Positions 35,585-44,267 of a stretch of DNA of 64,000 nucleotides are shown in pieces. The first letter of the stretch is position 1. Each line of letters starts with the position of its first letter. The DNA comes from Pollutiaquabacter aromativorans (lineage in GTDB: Bacteria; Bacteroidota; Bacteroidia; AKYH767-A; 2013-40CM-41-45). The stretch spans positions 3,534,001 through 3,598,000 of the forward strand of contig CP185379.1 of NCBI GenBank assembly GCA_049177215.1, given 5' to 3'. A model generated the notes under the pieces. That model saw only the letters and a list, made by a program, of their open reading frames with translations. It was not told the origin of the DNA and made no database searches. The translations under genes were made by a program, and so were the position numbers.

Positions 35585-36211
35585 TTACAGCAATTTAAGT
35601 TCCTCCAACAGGATCGTCGTCGACTTTGGCAACTCCAGCCAGGCAGCATGGATGCCGGCCAATTCCGCGCCTTTCACATGTTGCGGCGAATCGTCGACGA
35701 AAAAGGTCTCGTCCGGGTCGAGTCCCGCATCGTTCATAACCAGATCAAAAGCGTCACGGTCCGGCTTGCGCTGATGGATGCGGTGCGAGAGGTACACTTT
35801 TTCAAACAGCTCGTCGAGCAGATCGGCACCGTGCTGTTCCCGGATCATCTTGCGAAAGGCGATCTCATGCAGCGCGTTTGTATTGCTCAGCAGGAAGAGC
35901 CGGTACTTGCCTTGCAAACGTTCCAGTAACTGTCGGCTGTCGTCCGGAAAACCGACCAGGATGCTGTTCCATGCGGCATCGATCGCCTGGTCGGAAACCG
36001 GCAGGCTGGTAAACGAGCGCAGGCGGTCGCGGAAAACCGGGATCGTGATCAGCCCCTTTTCAAAGTCATCGAAGAAATGATGCTGCTCCTGCTGGGAGAA
36101 CTGTCGCTGGAATTCGGGAAATCCAAGTTTGCGAAACGCATCAACGGGCCGACGATAGTCGATCGCGAAGAGTACCCCACCGAGGTCGAGGATCAGGTTG
36201 CGAATGGGCAT
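35585..36211 (-). CDS. HAD family hydrolase (HAD-IA type)
   Basis: 208 residues. Motif I is LDLGGVLFAID, an alpha-helical cap follows, motif II is FLLSNTNALHEI, motif III is the Lys in HRIHQRKPD, and motif IV is FFVDDSPQHV. Relatives with DxGGVL are phosphatases on small phosphometabolites; the substrate is unknown. ATG 36211 gives the conserved MPIRNLILDLGG start. It is convergent with mce, three bases apart. Confidence 0.9.
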   Translation of the reverse strand: MPIRNLILDLGGVLFAIDYRRPVDAFRKLGFPEFQRQFSQQEQHHFFDDFEKGLITIPVFRDRLRSFTSLPVSDQAIDAAWNSILVGFPDDSRQLLERLQGKYRLFLLSNTNALHEIAFRKMIREQHGADLLDELFEKVYLSHRIHQRKPDRDAFDLVMNDAGLDPDETFFVDDSPQHVKGAELAGIHAAWLELPKSTTILLEELKLL

Positions 36212-36258
36212 GGAGTCGTTTGAACACCTTACCGGACGCGGGATTTCCGGAATGGACG

Positions 36259-36266
36259 CAAAGATA
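36259..36266 (-). promoter_or_regulatory. -7 box for the HAD hydrolase gene
   Basis: Minus-strand TATCTTTG, a full TAnnTTTG match 48 bases before the ATG. Confidence 0.45.
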
Positions 36267-36312
36267 TATCTTCGCAGGCGCATCCGCGGTCGATTTAATA
36301 CCGACTGTATGA

Positions 36313-36386
36313 GGGCCCGTAGCTCAATTGGTTAGAGCAGCAGACTCATAATCTGCGGGTCGCTGGTTCGATTCCAGCCGGGCCCA
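36313..36386 (+). tRNA. tRNA-Met (anticodon CAT)
   Basis: A 74-base cloverleaf: acceptor GGGCCCG/CGGGCCC with discriminator A, D-arm GCTC...GAGC, anticodon stem GCAGA/TCTGC with loop CTCATAA, and T-arm GCTGG TTCGATT CCAGC. A paired first base and no GGG/CCC in the anticodon stem argue against the initiator. Elongator Met is favoured; a lysidine-modified tRNA-Ile2 with the same anticodon is possible. CCA is not encoded. Confidence 0.95.
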
Positions 36387-36401
36387 CGAGCGGAACACAA
36401 T

Positions 36402-36427
36402 GCCCGGAAAGTTCCGGGCTTTTTTTA
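36402..36427 (+). terminator. Terminator of the tRNA transcript
   Basis: Stem GCCCGGAA/TTCCGGGC with a 2-3-base loop and seven T, 15 bases after the tRNA. Confidence 0.88.
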
Positions 36428-36584
36428 TGCCTTCCGGTTCTGATCTGTTTACGGATCCGGGGTGAAGGTCCTGCTCATCGTCCGTTCGGACCGGCTCCTG
36501 ACGGCCGATAGTCCCCGACCATAAGTTCGGTTCCGCAGCGTACTTTTAGCCGAAAGCTTGTTTACCTTTATGCAAAACACGCCG

Positions 36585-37289
36585 ATGAAACATCTTCTTG
36601 TATTCTTAGCGCTCCTTCCAGCCCTTGTCCATGCCCAGAACGCTACTCCCTCTTCCACTCCGGCGCCTGAAAAGAAGCTGAACGTACCCAAACTGATGCA
36701 GCGGGAAGACGGCCTCATCCTCCGGCTTAGTCTCGACAATTATACCAACCTTCCAAAGGACATTGAAACCAACCTCTTGGGTTCGCGCGGCTTCAGCTTC
36801 CTCCTGATGGGTGAGCAGATGAACGCGACCAATCACTTCGGAACGGCATTCGGATTAGGGATGAGTTCGTTGCGTGTGGATCATAACGCGATGGCCGCCA
36901 CCGACACGGATGGCGTCGGAACGGTGTTGGTCCCGATACCCGACAGCCTCGACTACAAGCAGAATCGCTACGTCATGAATTCGATCGACGCGGCGTTCGA
37001 GTTTAGGTTCCGCGGTAATCCCAACAAGAACCACAAGCATTTCAAATTCAGTCTTGGTTTCAGGGCCGGTTATGTGATACAAAGTCACCTGAAGTACAAA
37101 GACGAGGACGTGAAGTATAAACTGTACTCAATCGAGGACATTCAGCGCTGGCGCTATGGCGTGACCGGCAGGATCGGTCTGGGCCACCTCGCGCTCGATG
37201 CCTATTACAGCCTGGCGCCCCTGTACAAAGAAGGGAAAGGTCCGGCCGACATGATGCCGTATTCCATCGGCATTGCCTGGACATTCTGA
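36585..37289 (+). CDS. Exported hypothetical protein, probable beta-barrel
   Basis: 234 residues. Signal peptide MKHLLVFLALLPALVHAQ, then a short Ser/Thr/Pro linker and beta-rich sequence with alternating aromatic strands (LILRLSLDNYTNL, FGTAFGLGMSSLRVDHN, HFKFSLGFRAGYVIQSHLKYKDE, YGVTGRIGLGHLALDAYYSLAPL) and a terminal F (IGIAWTF), typical of outer-membrane barrels. In-frame ATGs at 36570 and 36558 are alternatives; 36585 starts the signal peptide and lies just after a TACCTTTA box. No specific family is recognised. Confidence 0.75.
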   Translation: MKHLLVFLALLPALVHAQNATPSSTPAPEKKLNVPKLMQREDGLILRLSLDNYTNLPKDIETNLLGSRGFSFLLMGEQMNATNHFGTAFGLGMSSLRVDHNAMAATDTDGVGTVLVPIPDSLDYKQNRYVMNSIDAAFEFRFRGNPNKNHKHFKFSLGFRAGYVIQSHLKYKDEDVKYKLYSIEDIQRWRYGVTGRIGLGHLALDAYYSLAPLYKEGKGPADMMPYSIGIAWTF

Positions 37290-37293
37290 TCGT

Positions 37294-37902
37294 TCAGATG
37301 CTTAACAGCAGGAATTCGCAGAGGAATCCTACGAGGAAGCCGGCGTAGATTTGCATGGGCGTATGCGCGCCCAAACTGAGACGGGCTGTGCCGAGCAAAC
37401 CGGCGACCAGCAGGCAGAACAGGATAGGAATCCGAACATCCACCAGGAGAAAGGTGGACAAACCAAAGAATGTTCCGATGATGCCGCCGATCCCGATCAT
37501 GTGGATGCTGATCTTCCATTTGAAATTGATGATGGCCGCGAAGGTCACGGCTACCGCGGCGCCCAGTATCAGGAGCGGAAACACCTGGGGGAGCATCAAT
37601 TTTCGCATCAGGTAGTACGCGATCAACAACAGGGCGGCGTTCGTCAGAAACGGGATCACACGCTCTTCCCGCTTTTCCATTTCAAAGGACCGGATCCAGC
37701 CCCGCCGGATCAGGATGTAGGAAACAATGGTCGGTAGCACGAGCGTGTTGAGCAACACGATCATGTAAAGCGCGTCGCGCTCAGGAGGAGAAACCGTATA
37801 GGAAAAGTAGGAGCTGTGGTGGAACAGAAACCAGATCGCGTAGGTCGGCATCAGCACCGGGTGGAGCAGGATGGACAGGAATTGCGCGAACGGACGGCTC
37901 AT
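37294..37902 (-). CDS. PAP2-like integral membrane protein
   Basis: 202 residues with about six membrane helices. The order (LLHPVLMPTYAIWFLF..., MEKREERVIPFL, KWKISIHMIGIGG, ARLSLGAHTPMQIYAGFLVGF) resembles the membrane phosphatase PAP2 group, with histidines in ISIHMIG and GAHTP where PAP2 proteins have catalytic His. The substrate would be a lipid phosphate or pyrophosphate if active. ATG 37902 overlaps the rpoN stop (ATGA), indicating translational coupling with rpoN. Confidence 0.7.
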   Translation of the reverse strand: MSRPFAQFLSILLHPVLMPTYAIWFLFHHSSYFSYTVSPPERDALYMIVLLNTLVLPTIVSYILIRRGWIRSFEMEKREERVIPFLTNAALLLIAYYLMRKLMLPQVFPLLILGAAVAVTFAAIINFKWKISIHMIGIGGIIGTFFGLSTFLLVDVRIPILFCLLVAGLLGTARLSLGAHTPMQIYAGFLVGFLCEFLLLSI

Positions 37903-39377
37903 AGCTCCTTGCGTAAGCGGGCAACGGGTATGTCGAGCATCTCCCGGTATTTCGCTACCGTACGACGTGCGATGTTGTACCCTTTGTCGTTGAGGATCTT
38001 GGTCAGGGCGTCGTCCGTGAGCGGATGGAGCTTGTCTTCCGCGCCGATGCAATCAAGCAGGATCTGTTTGACTTCCTTGCTCGATACTTCCTCGCCGCTT
38101 TCGGTCTGCAGTCCTTCCGAGAAAAACGATTTCAGCAGATAGGTGCCGAAATGGGTCTGGACGTACTTGCTGTTCGCTACGCGTGAAACGGTCGAGATGT
38201 CCATGTTGACCTTTTCGGCGATATCGCGGAGGACCATCTTCTTCAACTTTCGCGGGTCGCCTTCCTGGAAATACTCGTATTGGTATTCCATGATGGCGCG
38301 CATCGTTTCCAGTAAGGTATGCTGCCGTTGGCGAAGCGCGTCGATAAACCATTTGGCGGCGTCCAGCTTCTGCTTGACAAAGGTGATCGCGTCCTTGTTG
38401 GCTTTGACGTTCTTCTTGTCTTTGCTGTAATGGTCCAGCATTTCCCGGTACTCGCGGCTGATCTTGAGTTCGGGCGCGTTGCGGGAATTGAGTGTCAGCT
38501 CGAGCACGCCGTCGTTGTTGGCGATCAGAAAGTCGGGAATGATGTGCTCCGTAGAGCGCTGTCCCTGAGAAGCGGTGTTGCCCGGCCGCGGATTAAGCTT
38601 TAGGATTTCTCCCACGCCGGCTTTGAGTTGTTCCGGGGTGAGTTGAAGTTCCCGTTGGATCTTTTCGTAGTGCTTTTTCGAAAACTCCTCGAAGTGATCG
38701 TTCAGGATGGCCCAGGCGGTTTGAACGCTTTCGCGCTTGCCGGGTTTGCGCTCCAGTTGCAACAAGAGGCACTCCTGCAGGGAACGGGCGCCGATACCGG
38801 GAGGATCGAGGTTCTGGATTGAGCGCAGCACCGACTCCAGTTCCTCCGGCGTGGTCATGATATTCTGCGAGAATGCGAGGTCGTCGACAATCGCGCTGAG
38901 TTCGCGGCGCAGATAGCCATCGTCGTCCAGGCTGCCGATGAGTTGCTCGGCGATGTGGTATTCCTTATCGTCGAGTTCGAGCGTGTACAATTGCGACAAC
39001 AACTGTTCCTGGAAGTTCTGCTGCATCCCGATCGGCACCTCGCGGCGCTCTTCGTCGGGTGAGGTATTGTTAGCCGAGGTCTTGTAATCTGGGATCTCGT
39101 CGTCGACCAGGTATTCGTCCAGACTGATATCTTCTTCGCGTTCGCTCAGTTCCTCGTCGTCGTTGTTGTCGTCTTCGGCTTCGCCTTCGGTATCCGCCCG
39201 GTATTCGTCTTCGTCGTGCTCCTGACCTTCTTCCAGGGCGGGGTTCTCCTGCAACTCTTCTTTGATGCGCTGCTCCAGGTTCGCGACCGGAATTTGCAGC
39301 AGCTTCATGAGTTGGATCTGCTGCGGAGAGAGTTTTTGCAGCAGTTTCTGGTGAAGACCTTGTTTGAGCGAGGACAT
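37899..39377 (-). CDS. rpoN: RNA polymerase sigma-54 factor
   Basis: 492 residues. Region I is Gln/Leu-rich (LSPQQIQLMKLLQIPVANLEQRI), followed by a strongly acidic region II (about 50-115), core-binding and HTH regions, and the RpoN box ARRTVAKYRE near the C-terminus. Sigma-54 directs core polymerase to -24/-12 promoters and needs AAA+ activators; none is in this window. Its stop overlaps the start of the PAP2-like gene by the ATGA arrangement. Confidence 0.97.
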   Translation of the reverse strand: MSSLKQGLHQKLLQKLSPQQIQLMKLLQIPVANLEQRIKEELQENPALEEGQEHDEDEYRADTEGEAEDDNNDDEELSEREEDISLDEYLVDDEIPDYKTSANNTSPDEERREVPIGMQQNFQEQLLSQLYTLELDDKEYHIAEQLIGSLDDDGYLRRELSAIVDDLAFSQNIMTTPEELESVLRSIQNLDPPGIGARSLQECLLLQLERKPGKRESVQTAWAILNDHFEEFSKKHYEKIQRELQLTPEQLKAGVGEILKLNPRPGNTASQGQRSTEHIIPDFLIANNDGVLELTLNSRNAPELKISREYREMLDHYSKDKKNVKANKDAITFVKQKLDAAKWFIDALRQRQHTLLETMRAIMEYQYEYFQEGDPRKLKKMVLRDIAEKVNMDISTVSRVANSKYVQTHFGTYLLKSFFSEGLQTESGEEVSSKEVKQILLDCIGAEDKLHPLTDDALTKILNDKGYNIARRTVAKYREMLDIPVARLRKEL

Positions 39378-39454
39378 AAAGAAAGCAGGGGGCTCTTGGC
39401 CCGTGTGAAATTACGGAATTGGTATCGTTGTAAGTTTACGGAAAACCGAAGGGG

Positions 39455-40498
39455 TCAGTTGCGGTAAATCCAACCCTTTTCCTGCCTGGAACGCAGGTCG
39501 GTAAGCATGGCCTCGGCAGCGTTCGCGTCCGCGAAACCGTCATAGCAGACATACAACAGCGCCCCGACCGTATCGATGACGCGGGCGTTGGTGAATCCGC
39601 GGCCCTGGAGTTCGCGGACCAGCGTTTCGGCGTTACCCGGTTGCCGGAAAGCGCCGGCAATGACAAAATAGTGTTGATTGTTGCTGCTGACGGGCTGGGG
39701 TGCGGGCTCCTGCGGTTTAACATCCGGTGATCGGACTTCCGGCGCAGGTTCGGGCGATTTCACGGGTGCGACACTTGCAACGTAGATCGTCTCCGGCTTC
39801 GCTTCGCTTTTTTCGAGGACTTTCGGCTGTTGGGCTGCGTCGTTGATGATCACGTCGGGTCGCACCGAATCCAGCGACGGCATGGCAGCCTGTTGACCAC
39901 CGTCACGGGTAACGAGGTAGACGTTAAAGGAGAACCACAGGAGCGCGCCGGCGACGGCTGCCGCGCTCAACAACTGTTGGAGCTGATACTTAGCGAGTGA
40001 ACGTTGCTGAGTCTTACGGTTTTTCGGGACGGATAGCGGTTCCGGGTTAGCTTCGGTTGATTTACGGGAAGCAGTCAGGTCGCGATGCGGGATGGCTACA
40101 GGAGTAAGTCCGAAGCAGTCGGGGTCGAGTGAGGATTCAGATTCAGGTGCAAAACGAATCGCAGCATCGCTGCCCATCGACAGGATTCCGACACGGGCGA
40201 TATTGAACTCCTCTCCGTTCTCGAGTTTGCGAATAACTCCGGAAGCAAAATGCTCGACGTGGCGGACGGCTTCAGGGTAGGTGAAATGTTCCGTCTCCAC
40301 CAGACGTTGAGCCAGGAGGCCGTCGTTCTGTCGCAGAAATACGTTGAAAGCGATGCGGCGACGGGGAGGAAGCAACCGGCGACCGGATACATCCACTTTG
40401 GCCGGTTCGCGGCTGGCGAGAAATGCTCCCAAAGCGGGAACGATCACGCAGTCGTGATCGGCCAATAAGCCGGCGATATGGTCAGGAAGGGAACGCAT
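39455..40498 (-). CDS. HU-domain plus SPOR-domain membrane protein
   Basis: 347 residues. The N-terminal CCDC81/HU-like domain (IAGLLADHDCVIVPALGAFLASREPA...RRIAFNVFLRQNDGLLA, about 1-110) is followed by a single membrane helix (about 190-207, LLSAAAVAGALLWFSFNVYLV), a Pro/Glu-rich periplasmic linker and a C-terminal SPOR domain (YFVIAGAFRQPGNAETLVRELQGRGF). SPOR domains bind denuded septal glycan, so this Bacteroidota architecture suggests a division- or septum-linked protein with a cytoplasmic HU-like part. It is upstream of rpoN on the same strand, 77 bases away. Confidence 0.9.
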   Translation of the reverse strand: MRSLPDHIAGLLADHDCVIVPALGAFLASREPAKVDVSGRRLLPPRRRIAFNVFLRQNDGLLAQRLVETEHFTYPEAVRHVEHFASGVIRKLENGEEFNIARVGILSMGSDAAIRFAPESESSLDPDCFGLTPVAIPHRDLTASRKSTEANPEPLSVPKNRKTQQRSLAKYQLQQLLSAAAVAGALLWFSFNVYLVTRDGGQQAAMPSLDSVRPDVIINDAAQQPKVLEKSEAKPETIYVASVAPVKSPEPAPEVRSPDVKPQEPAPQPVSSNNQHYFVIAGAFRQPGNAETLVRELQGRGFTNARVIDTVGALLYVCYDGFADANAAEAMLTDLRSRQEKGWIYRN

Positions 40499-40522
40499 CG
40501 AAGTTGCTGGGACGAAATTAAG

Positions 40523-40552
40523 ATAAAAAAAAGCGCGTGTCCAACGCGCTTG
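40523..40552 (-). terminator. Terminator downstream of the MarR gene
   Basis: Stem AAGCGCGT/ACGCGCTT with a 5-base loop; on the minus strand a U-run of about eight follows. Confidence 0.8.
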
Positions 40553-40584
40553 TCAAATTTGTGATAAAGAAGCTGTTGGGGGGC

Positions 40585-41034
40585 TCATCCCCGCATCTTG
40601 TCCAGCAGGTCGTTGACGGTCTGTCGCTCGTCCTCGGTGAGCCGTTCGGTCATTTCGTTCACCTTTTCGTTCTCTTTGTCGAGTATCTGAAGCAACGCAA
40701 GACCCTTTGCCGTAATGGTCACATCGCACACCCGGCGATCGGTCGGACAAGTGTGGCGTTCCACCAGGCCTTTCATCCGAAGTTTTTCCACGATGCGCGA
40801 AGCGTCACTCATCTTGTCCAGCATCCGTTCGCGTACCAGTTTGATGCTGGCAGGATTCGGGTGCTGACCGCGCAGGATGCGCAGGACGTTGAACTGTTGC
40901 CCGGTGATGCCGTGTGGTTTCAGCATCGTTTGCTGGTAGTTCATCAACCAGTTATAGGTGTAAATGATATTAACCACGAGCTTATGTGCTTGATTCCGGA
41001 ATTGCTTCTGGGCTATTTCGTCTTCGAGGCGCAT
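40585..41034 (-). CDS. MarR family transcriptional regulator
   Basis: 149 residues. The winged-helix core is clear: ITGQQFNVLRILRGQ, SIKLVRERMLDKMSDASRIVEKLRMKGLVER, and the wing CPTDRRVCDVTITAKGLALL. The long N-terminal helix (YTYNWLMNYQQTMLKPHG) serves dimerisation. Its neighbourhood, after repeat DNA, is the pirin/nitroreductase/YceI cluster on the same strand, which is its most likely target set. A dyad near the yceI promoter (44290-44301) is a candidate operator. Confidence 0.93.
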   Translation of the reverse strand: MRLEDEIAQKQFRNQAHKLVVNIIYTYNWLMNYQQTMLKPHGITGQQFNVLRILRGQHPNPASIKLVRERMLDKMSDASRIVEKLRMKGLVERHTCPTDRRVCDVTITAKGLALLQILDKENEKVNEMTERLTEDERQTVNDLLDKMRG

Positions 41035-41046
41035 GGACGGGGGGGG

Positions 41047-41432
41047 AGTGAACAGTGAACAGTGAACAGTAAACAGTAAATAGTAAATAGTAAATAGTGG
41101 GTGGTGTCTGGTTTACGGTTTCTGGTTTTCGGGTAATTGCAATATCGTCTTGCCGTTAAGGTTTAGCCGCCACTCAGCTACTGTGAAATGGAGTATATAT
41201 TGCCTTCGTTCCACTGTAATCGTCAAGTTTCTTTACCAACGCATCCGCCGAGTCGAATACTGCAGGTTGTGGAGCGAGCCAAACACGATAGCGAAGTTAG
41301 TAACTGGAAACTGGTAATTAGAAATTAGTAACTAGTAATTAGTAATTAAACTGTTTGCTTCGGCCTACGCCAAAGCTTCAACAGGCAAAATTCGCTATTC
41401 ACTGTTTACTGTTTACTGTTCACTATTCACTC
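41047..41432. repeat. Intergenic element bounded by complementary 7-base repeats
   Basis: The left block 41047-41098 is a 7-base-period array drifting from AGTGAAC through AGTAAAC to AGTAAAT. The right block 41395-41432 is its reverse complement (TTTACTGTTTACTGTTCAC). A third array (TAATTAGAAATTAGTAACTA) lies at about 41300-41347. It fills the whole marR-pirin gap and ends one base before the pirin stop codon. Confidence 0.8.
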
Positions 41433-41433
41433 C

Positions 41434-42144
41434 TCACCGCATAGGGACCTCCACTACCATCAAGCTGCTGTTTTGTGTCGCATTGATACGGATCGTATCG
41501 GTATCCCAGACGCCCAGCGCGTCGCGTCGACGCATGGCTTGATCGCCGATGTTGACTTCTCCGTCGATGAGCATGACGTAGGCGCCGTTCCCTGGCTTGC
41601 GCATACGATAGGTGATGGTGTCGCCTCCTTTTACATCACCCAGGGAAATACCGGCATCCTGGTGGATGTACAATTCCCCGTTTTCCCGGAAGCCGGAAGC
41701 GACGAGCTGGAACTGTCCGTTACGAGCGGCGGCGTCGAATGATTTCTGATCGTAACGTGGAGCAATGCCTTTCTCCTTCGGAAAGATCCAAAGCTGGAAG
41801 AGGTTGGTGGCCTGGTCGGGCAGCGGGTTGAACTCGGAATGCATCACGCCGGTGCCGGCGCTCATTACCTGTACATCGCCCGGACGAATGACCGAACCGT
41901 TGCCCATGTTGTCCTTATGCTGAAGCGCACCATCGAGGATGATGGTGATGATCTCCATGTCGTTGTGCGGGTGCAGGCCAAAGCCTTGTCCGCCTGCAAC
42001 GATATCGTCGTTCAGCACGCGCAGCATGCCGAAATGAACGCGTGACGGATCGTACCAGCCGGCGAAGCTGAAACTATGATGGGCATTCAGCCAGCCGTGA
42101 TCGGCATGGCCGCGCTGTTCGGTGGGATGGAATACGGTTTTCAT
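41434..42144 (-). CDS. Pirin family bicupin
   Basis: 236 residues. The conserved pirin N-terminal cupin has metal ligands in LHPHNDMEIITIIL (two His) and GTGVMHSEFNP (His and Glu). The C-terminal cupin is shorter (GDTITYRMRKPGNGAYVMLIDGEV). Relatives such as YhhW act as quercetinases or as redox-sensing iron proteins. ATG 42144 (MKTVFHPTEQRGHADHGWL) is the family start; the longer open frame overlaps the upstream nitroreductase. It is 13 bases after the nitroreductase, likely the same operon. Confidence 0.92.
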   Translation of the reverse strand: MKTVFHPTEQRGHADHGWLNAHHSFSFAGWYDPSRVHFGMLRVLNDDIVAGGQGFGLHPHNDMEIITIILDGALQHKDNMGNGSVIRPGDVQVMSAGTGVMHSEFNPLPDQATNLFQLWIFPKEKGIAPRYDQKSFDAAARNGQFQLVASGFRENGELYIHQDAGISLGDVKGGDTITYRMRKPGNGAYVMLIDGEVNIGDQAMRRRDALGVWDTDTIRINATQNSSLMVVEVPMR

Positions 42145-42157
42145 AGGCTTGTTCCTT

Positions 42158-42748
42158 TCATTGTTGAGGCAGATCATTTGACTGCCCGAATTTTTCTGAA
42201 TAGACCAGTTGTTCGAGCGGCAGGCGTTGTCGCGGCTTCTCTTCACGCTGTCGCAGGTTGTCCGGAAGTCCGGAGATATCGCCGGCATAACCGAGGACGA
42301 TGATGCTGACCGGTTCGTATTCGTCCGGAATGGCGAAGTGTTCCCGTGCTTTATCGATATGGAAGCCGCCCAACTGGTGGAGGTAGATGTCGTGCGCGGT
42401 GGCTTCCAGACTGAGGTTGGCGACCGCCAGGCCTACATCGTGGAAGGCGTGGCGATTGTGGTAGTGGTTGTGCGTGGTGAAGAGCTTTGCCACCGGAAGG
42501 ATGAAGACGTTGCCGTGTTGCGCCCAGGAGCGGTTCGATTCGTTCAGGCAATCGAGCATCGCTTCGAACGCCCGGGTGTCGGAACGACGGGCCAGGATGA
42601 AGCGCCAGGGTTGCTCGTTGAAACTCGAAGGAGCCCAACGGGCCGCTTCGAACAACTGCAGCAGGGTTTCATCGGAGATGGTCCGGTCCGAAAACGCGCG
42701 CGTGCTGCGACGTTTGCTGATGAGTTCGTGTACGGGAACGTTTTTCAT
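42158..42748 (-). CDS. Nitroreductase family protein
   Basis: 196 residues, FMN-dependent fold. Blocks: ISKRRSTRAFSDRTISDETLLQLFEAARWAPSS (flavin phosphate site), FNEQPWRFI, HDVGLAVANLSLEATAHDIYLHQLGGF and a late VSIIVLGYAGD. Such enzymes use NAD(P)H to reduce quinones or nitro compounds. ATG 42748 gives the family's start. It lies 13 bases before pirin and 105 bases after the iron-sulfur gene. Confidence 0.92.
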   Translation of the reverse strand: MKNVPVHELISKRRSTRAFSDRTISDETLLQLFEAARWAPSSFNEQPWRFILARRSDTRAFEAMLDCLNESNRSWAQHGNVFILPVAKLFTTHNHYHNRHAFHDVGLAVANLSLEATAHDIYLHQLGGFHIDKAREHFAIPDEYEPVSIIVLGYAGDISGLPDNLRQREEKPRQRLPLEQLVYSEKFGQSNDLPQQ

Positions 42749-42853
42749 GGTTTTTATTTGTTCATCGGTATCAGCGGCCGGAGGCGGATCCCGGCAAGGG
42801 TCCTCACCACACACCACAGGTGCCCCCGGTCGCGCTGATACGGATGCTGCGCA

Positions 42854-43294
42854 TCACTTCGAGAGCACATCGCTGCTGCGGTGCGTACCGTCGCAGAATG
42901 GTTTGTTCTTGGACAGTCCGCAGCGACAGAGGGCGATGTTTCCTTCCTTCGTTTCTTCTTTTCCGTCTTTGTCGACGAATACAAAGGTGCCCTTGACGAG
43001 GTACGGTCCTTTGTCGGTAACAGTGACGCGGGTAAGTGAATTGTTTTCCATAACGCTATTGTTTTCTGATTGTTTGAGTTCAATGGAGAGTGCACCGCTC
43101 GGACACTTCGCCACCTGATCGATGATCGACTGGCTGTCGGCCCCTGCCGGATCGATCCAGGGCGACTCCTTCGGCTTGAACACGGACGCGAGTCCGCGTG
43201 CGCAGTTGCCGGAATGGATACACAGGTGGTGTTTCCAGACGATGGTGACCTCACCGTTGGAGTAGCGCTTGGTCATCGGGCGAAGGTTCGACAT
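42854..43294 (-). CDS. Fused YjdI-like (4Fe-4S) and CDGSH iron-sulfur protein
   Basis: 146 residues with two iron-sulfur modules. Residues 1-75 are the YjdI/Fer4_19 type with Cys25, Cys31 and Cys64 (HHLCIHSGNCARGL, CPSGAL). Residues 95-146 are a CDGSH domain with Cys123, Cys125, Cys134 and His138, the three-Cys one-His 2Fe-2S site of mitoNEET relatives. It may work in electron transfer or cluster sensing in the redox cluster. It is six bases downstream of the muconolactone-isomerase-like gene. Confidence 0.92.
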   Translation of the reverse strand: MSNLRPMTKRYSNGEVTIVWKHHLCIHSGNCARGLASVFKPKESPWIDPAGADSQSIIDQVAKCPSGALSIELKQSENNSVMENNSLTRVTVTDKGPYLVKGTFVFVDKDGKEETKEGNIALCRCGLSKNKPFCDGTHRSSDVLSK

Positions 43295-43300
43295 GACGGA

Positions 43301-43597
43301 TCAGTTGATGGAAGGTTCGGGGAACAGTTCTACGGAATCGAGGTGGAACATGGCTTCCTGGGCGGTGATCTGCGCGAATTCCGAAAGCGGCAATTTGTTC
43401 AGGACCGTTTGCATGGCCGATTCGTTCTCGGCGCGCAGGACGATCCACAACTCCCGGCGGTCGCCGGTGAGGGAGTAGGTGCGAATCACGCCCTGGCGCA
43501 GGAGCCGGTCTACGATCGCCCGTTGTGCCGGGATGAGTTGGAGGAATTCCTGCGTTGGGAATGCCGGGAAGCGGAGGCGGATCATCCAGTGGTTCAT
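43301..43597 (-). CDS. Muconolactone isomerase-like small protein
   Basis: 98 residues with a ferredoxin-like alpha/beta-barrel pattern. The block RRELWIVLRAENESAMQTVLNKLPLSEF followed by an ITAQEAMFHLD strand resembles the muconolactone delta-isomerase-like domain. Stand-alone members are usually of unknown function; no aromatic-degradation genes are nearby. It leads the group with the iron-sulfur fusion, nitroreductase and pirin. Confidence 0.7.
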   Translation of the reverse strand: MNHWMIRLRFPAFPTQEFLQLIPAQRAIVDRLLRQGVIRTYSLTGDRRELWIVLRAENESAMQTVLNKLPLSEFAQITAQEAMFHLDSVELFPEPSIN

Positions 43598-43610
43598 CGT
43601 TCTTTGAGCT

Positions 43611-43642
43611 AAAAAAACCGGTTCGTTTCGGAACCGGTTTTT
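43611..43642 (-). terminator. Terminator after yceI
   Basis: Stem AAAACCGGTTC/GAACCGGTTTT with a 6-base loop and homopolymer runs on both sides. It separates yceI from the downstream genes, which may rely on read-through or their own promoter. Confidence 0.85.
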
Positions 43643-43650
43643 CGTTGAGG

Positions 43651-44229
43651 TTATTGTTTGATCAACACCGCGTCGATCGTGAACTCGACCTCATCTCCGA
43701 CGACTGCTTCGCCGGTTGCGGCAGCGTTGGCGTATTTGAGACCGAAGTCTTTGCGATTGATCTTACCGGTTGCTTTGAAACCGGCTTTCAGATTGCCCCA
43801 CGGATCTTTTACTTGTCCGCCATAGACCAGCGGAACTTCTACTTTCTTGGTGACGTCACGTACCGTCAGGTTACCGCTCAGTACATATTTGTTGTTACCA
43901 AGGCTCTTGATGCCGGTGCTGGTGAACGTCATGGTCGGGAATTTCTCCGCGTTGAAGAAATCGTCACTGAGCAGGTGCTTGTCGCGCATTTCGTTGTCGG
44001 TGGTAATGCTGGGAACCTGTACGGTCATCGTTGCCTGGAGGTCGGACCAGTCGGCTTTCGAAGAGGTAAAGGTGCCGTCGAACTTCTTGAATTCACCATC
44101 GACGTCGGAAATGACGAGGTACTTCGTGGTGAAACGGATCTTGGAGTGGGAGCCATCGAGCTTCCAGTTCTGCGCGATTGCGGTAGCGCTCAACGCTACG
44201 GCCGCAATCAGGGTGAGGACTTTTTTCAT
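43651..44229 (-). CDS. YceI family periplasmic lipocalin-like protein
   Basis: 192 residues. Signal peptide MKKVLTLIAAVALSATAIAQ, then the YceI fold: WKLDGSHSKIRFTTKYLVISDVDGEF, MTVQVPSITTDNEMRDKHLLSDDFFNAEKFPTMTF, and NRKDFGLKY near the C-terminus. Family members bind isoprenoid chains such as quinone tails in a beta-barrel pocket. ATG 44229 begins the signal peptide. It has its own promoter and terminator and heads the redox cluster. Confidence 0.94.
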   Translation of the reverse strand: MKKVLTLIAAVALSATAIAQNWKLDGSHSKIRFTTKYLVISDVDGEFKKFDGTFTSSKADWSDLQATMTVQVPSITTDNEMRDKHLLSDDFFNAEKFPTMTFTSTGIKSLGNNKYVLSGNLTVRDVTKKVEVPLVYGGQVKDPWGNLKAGFKATGKINRKDFGLKYANAAATGEAVVGDEVEFTIDAVLIKQ

Positions 44230-44267
44230 CGGGTTATGTTTTATGGGGTTTGATTGATTTCGTGCTA

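Noticed and set aside
36313..36386. Initiator tRNA-fMet
   Set aside because: First and last acceptor bases are paired and the anticodon stem lacks the three G-C pairs of initiators.
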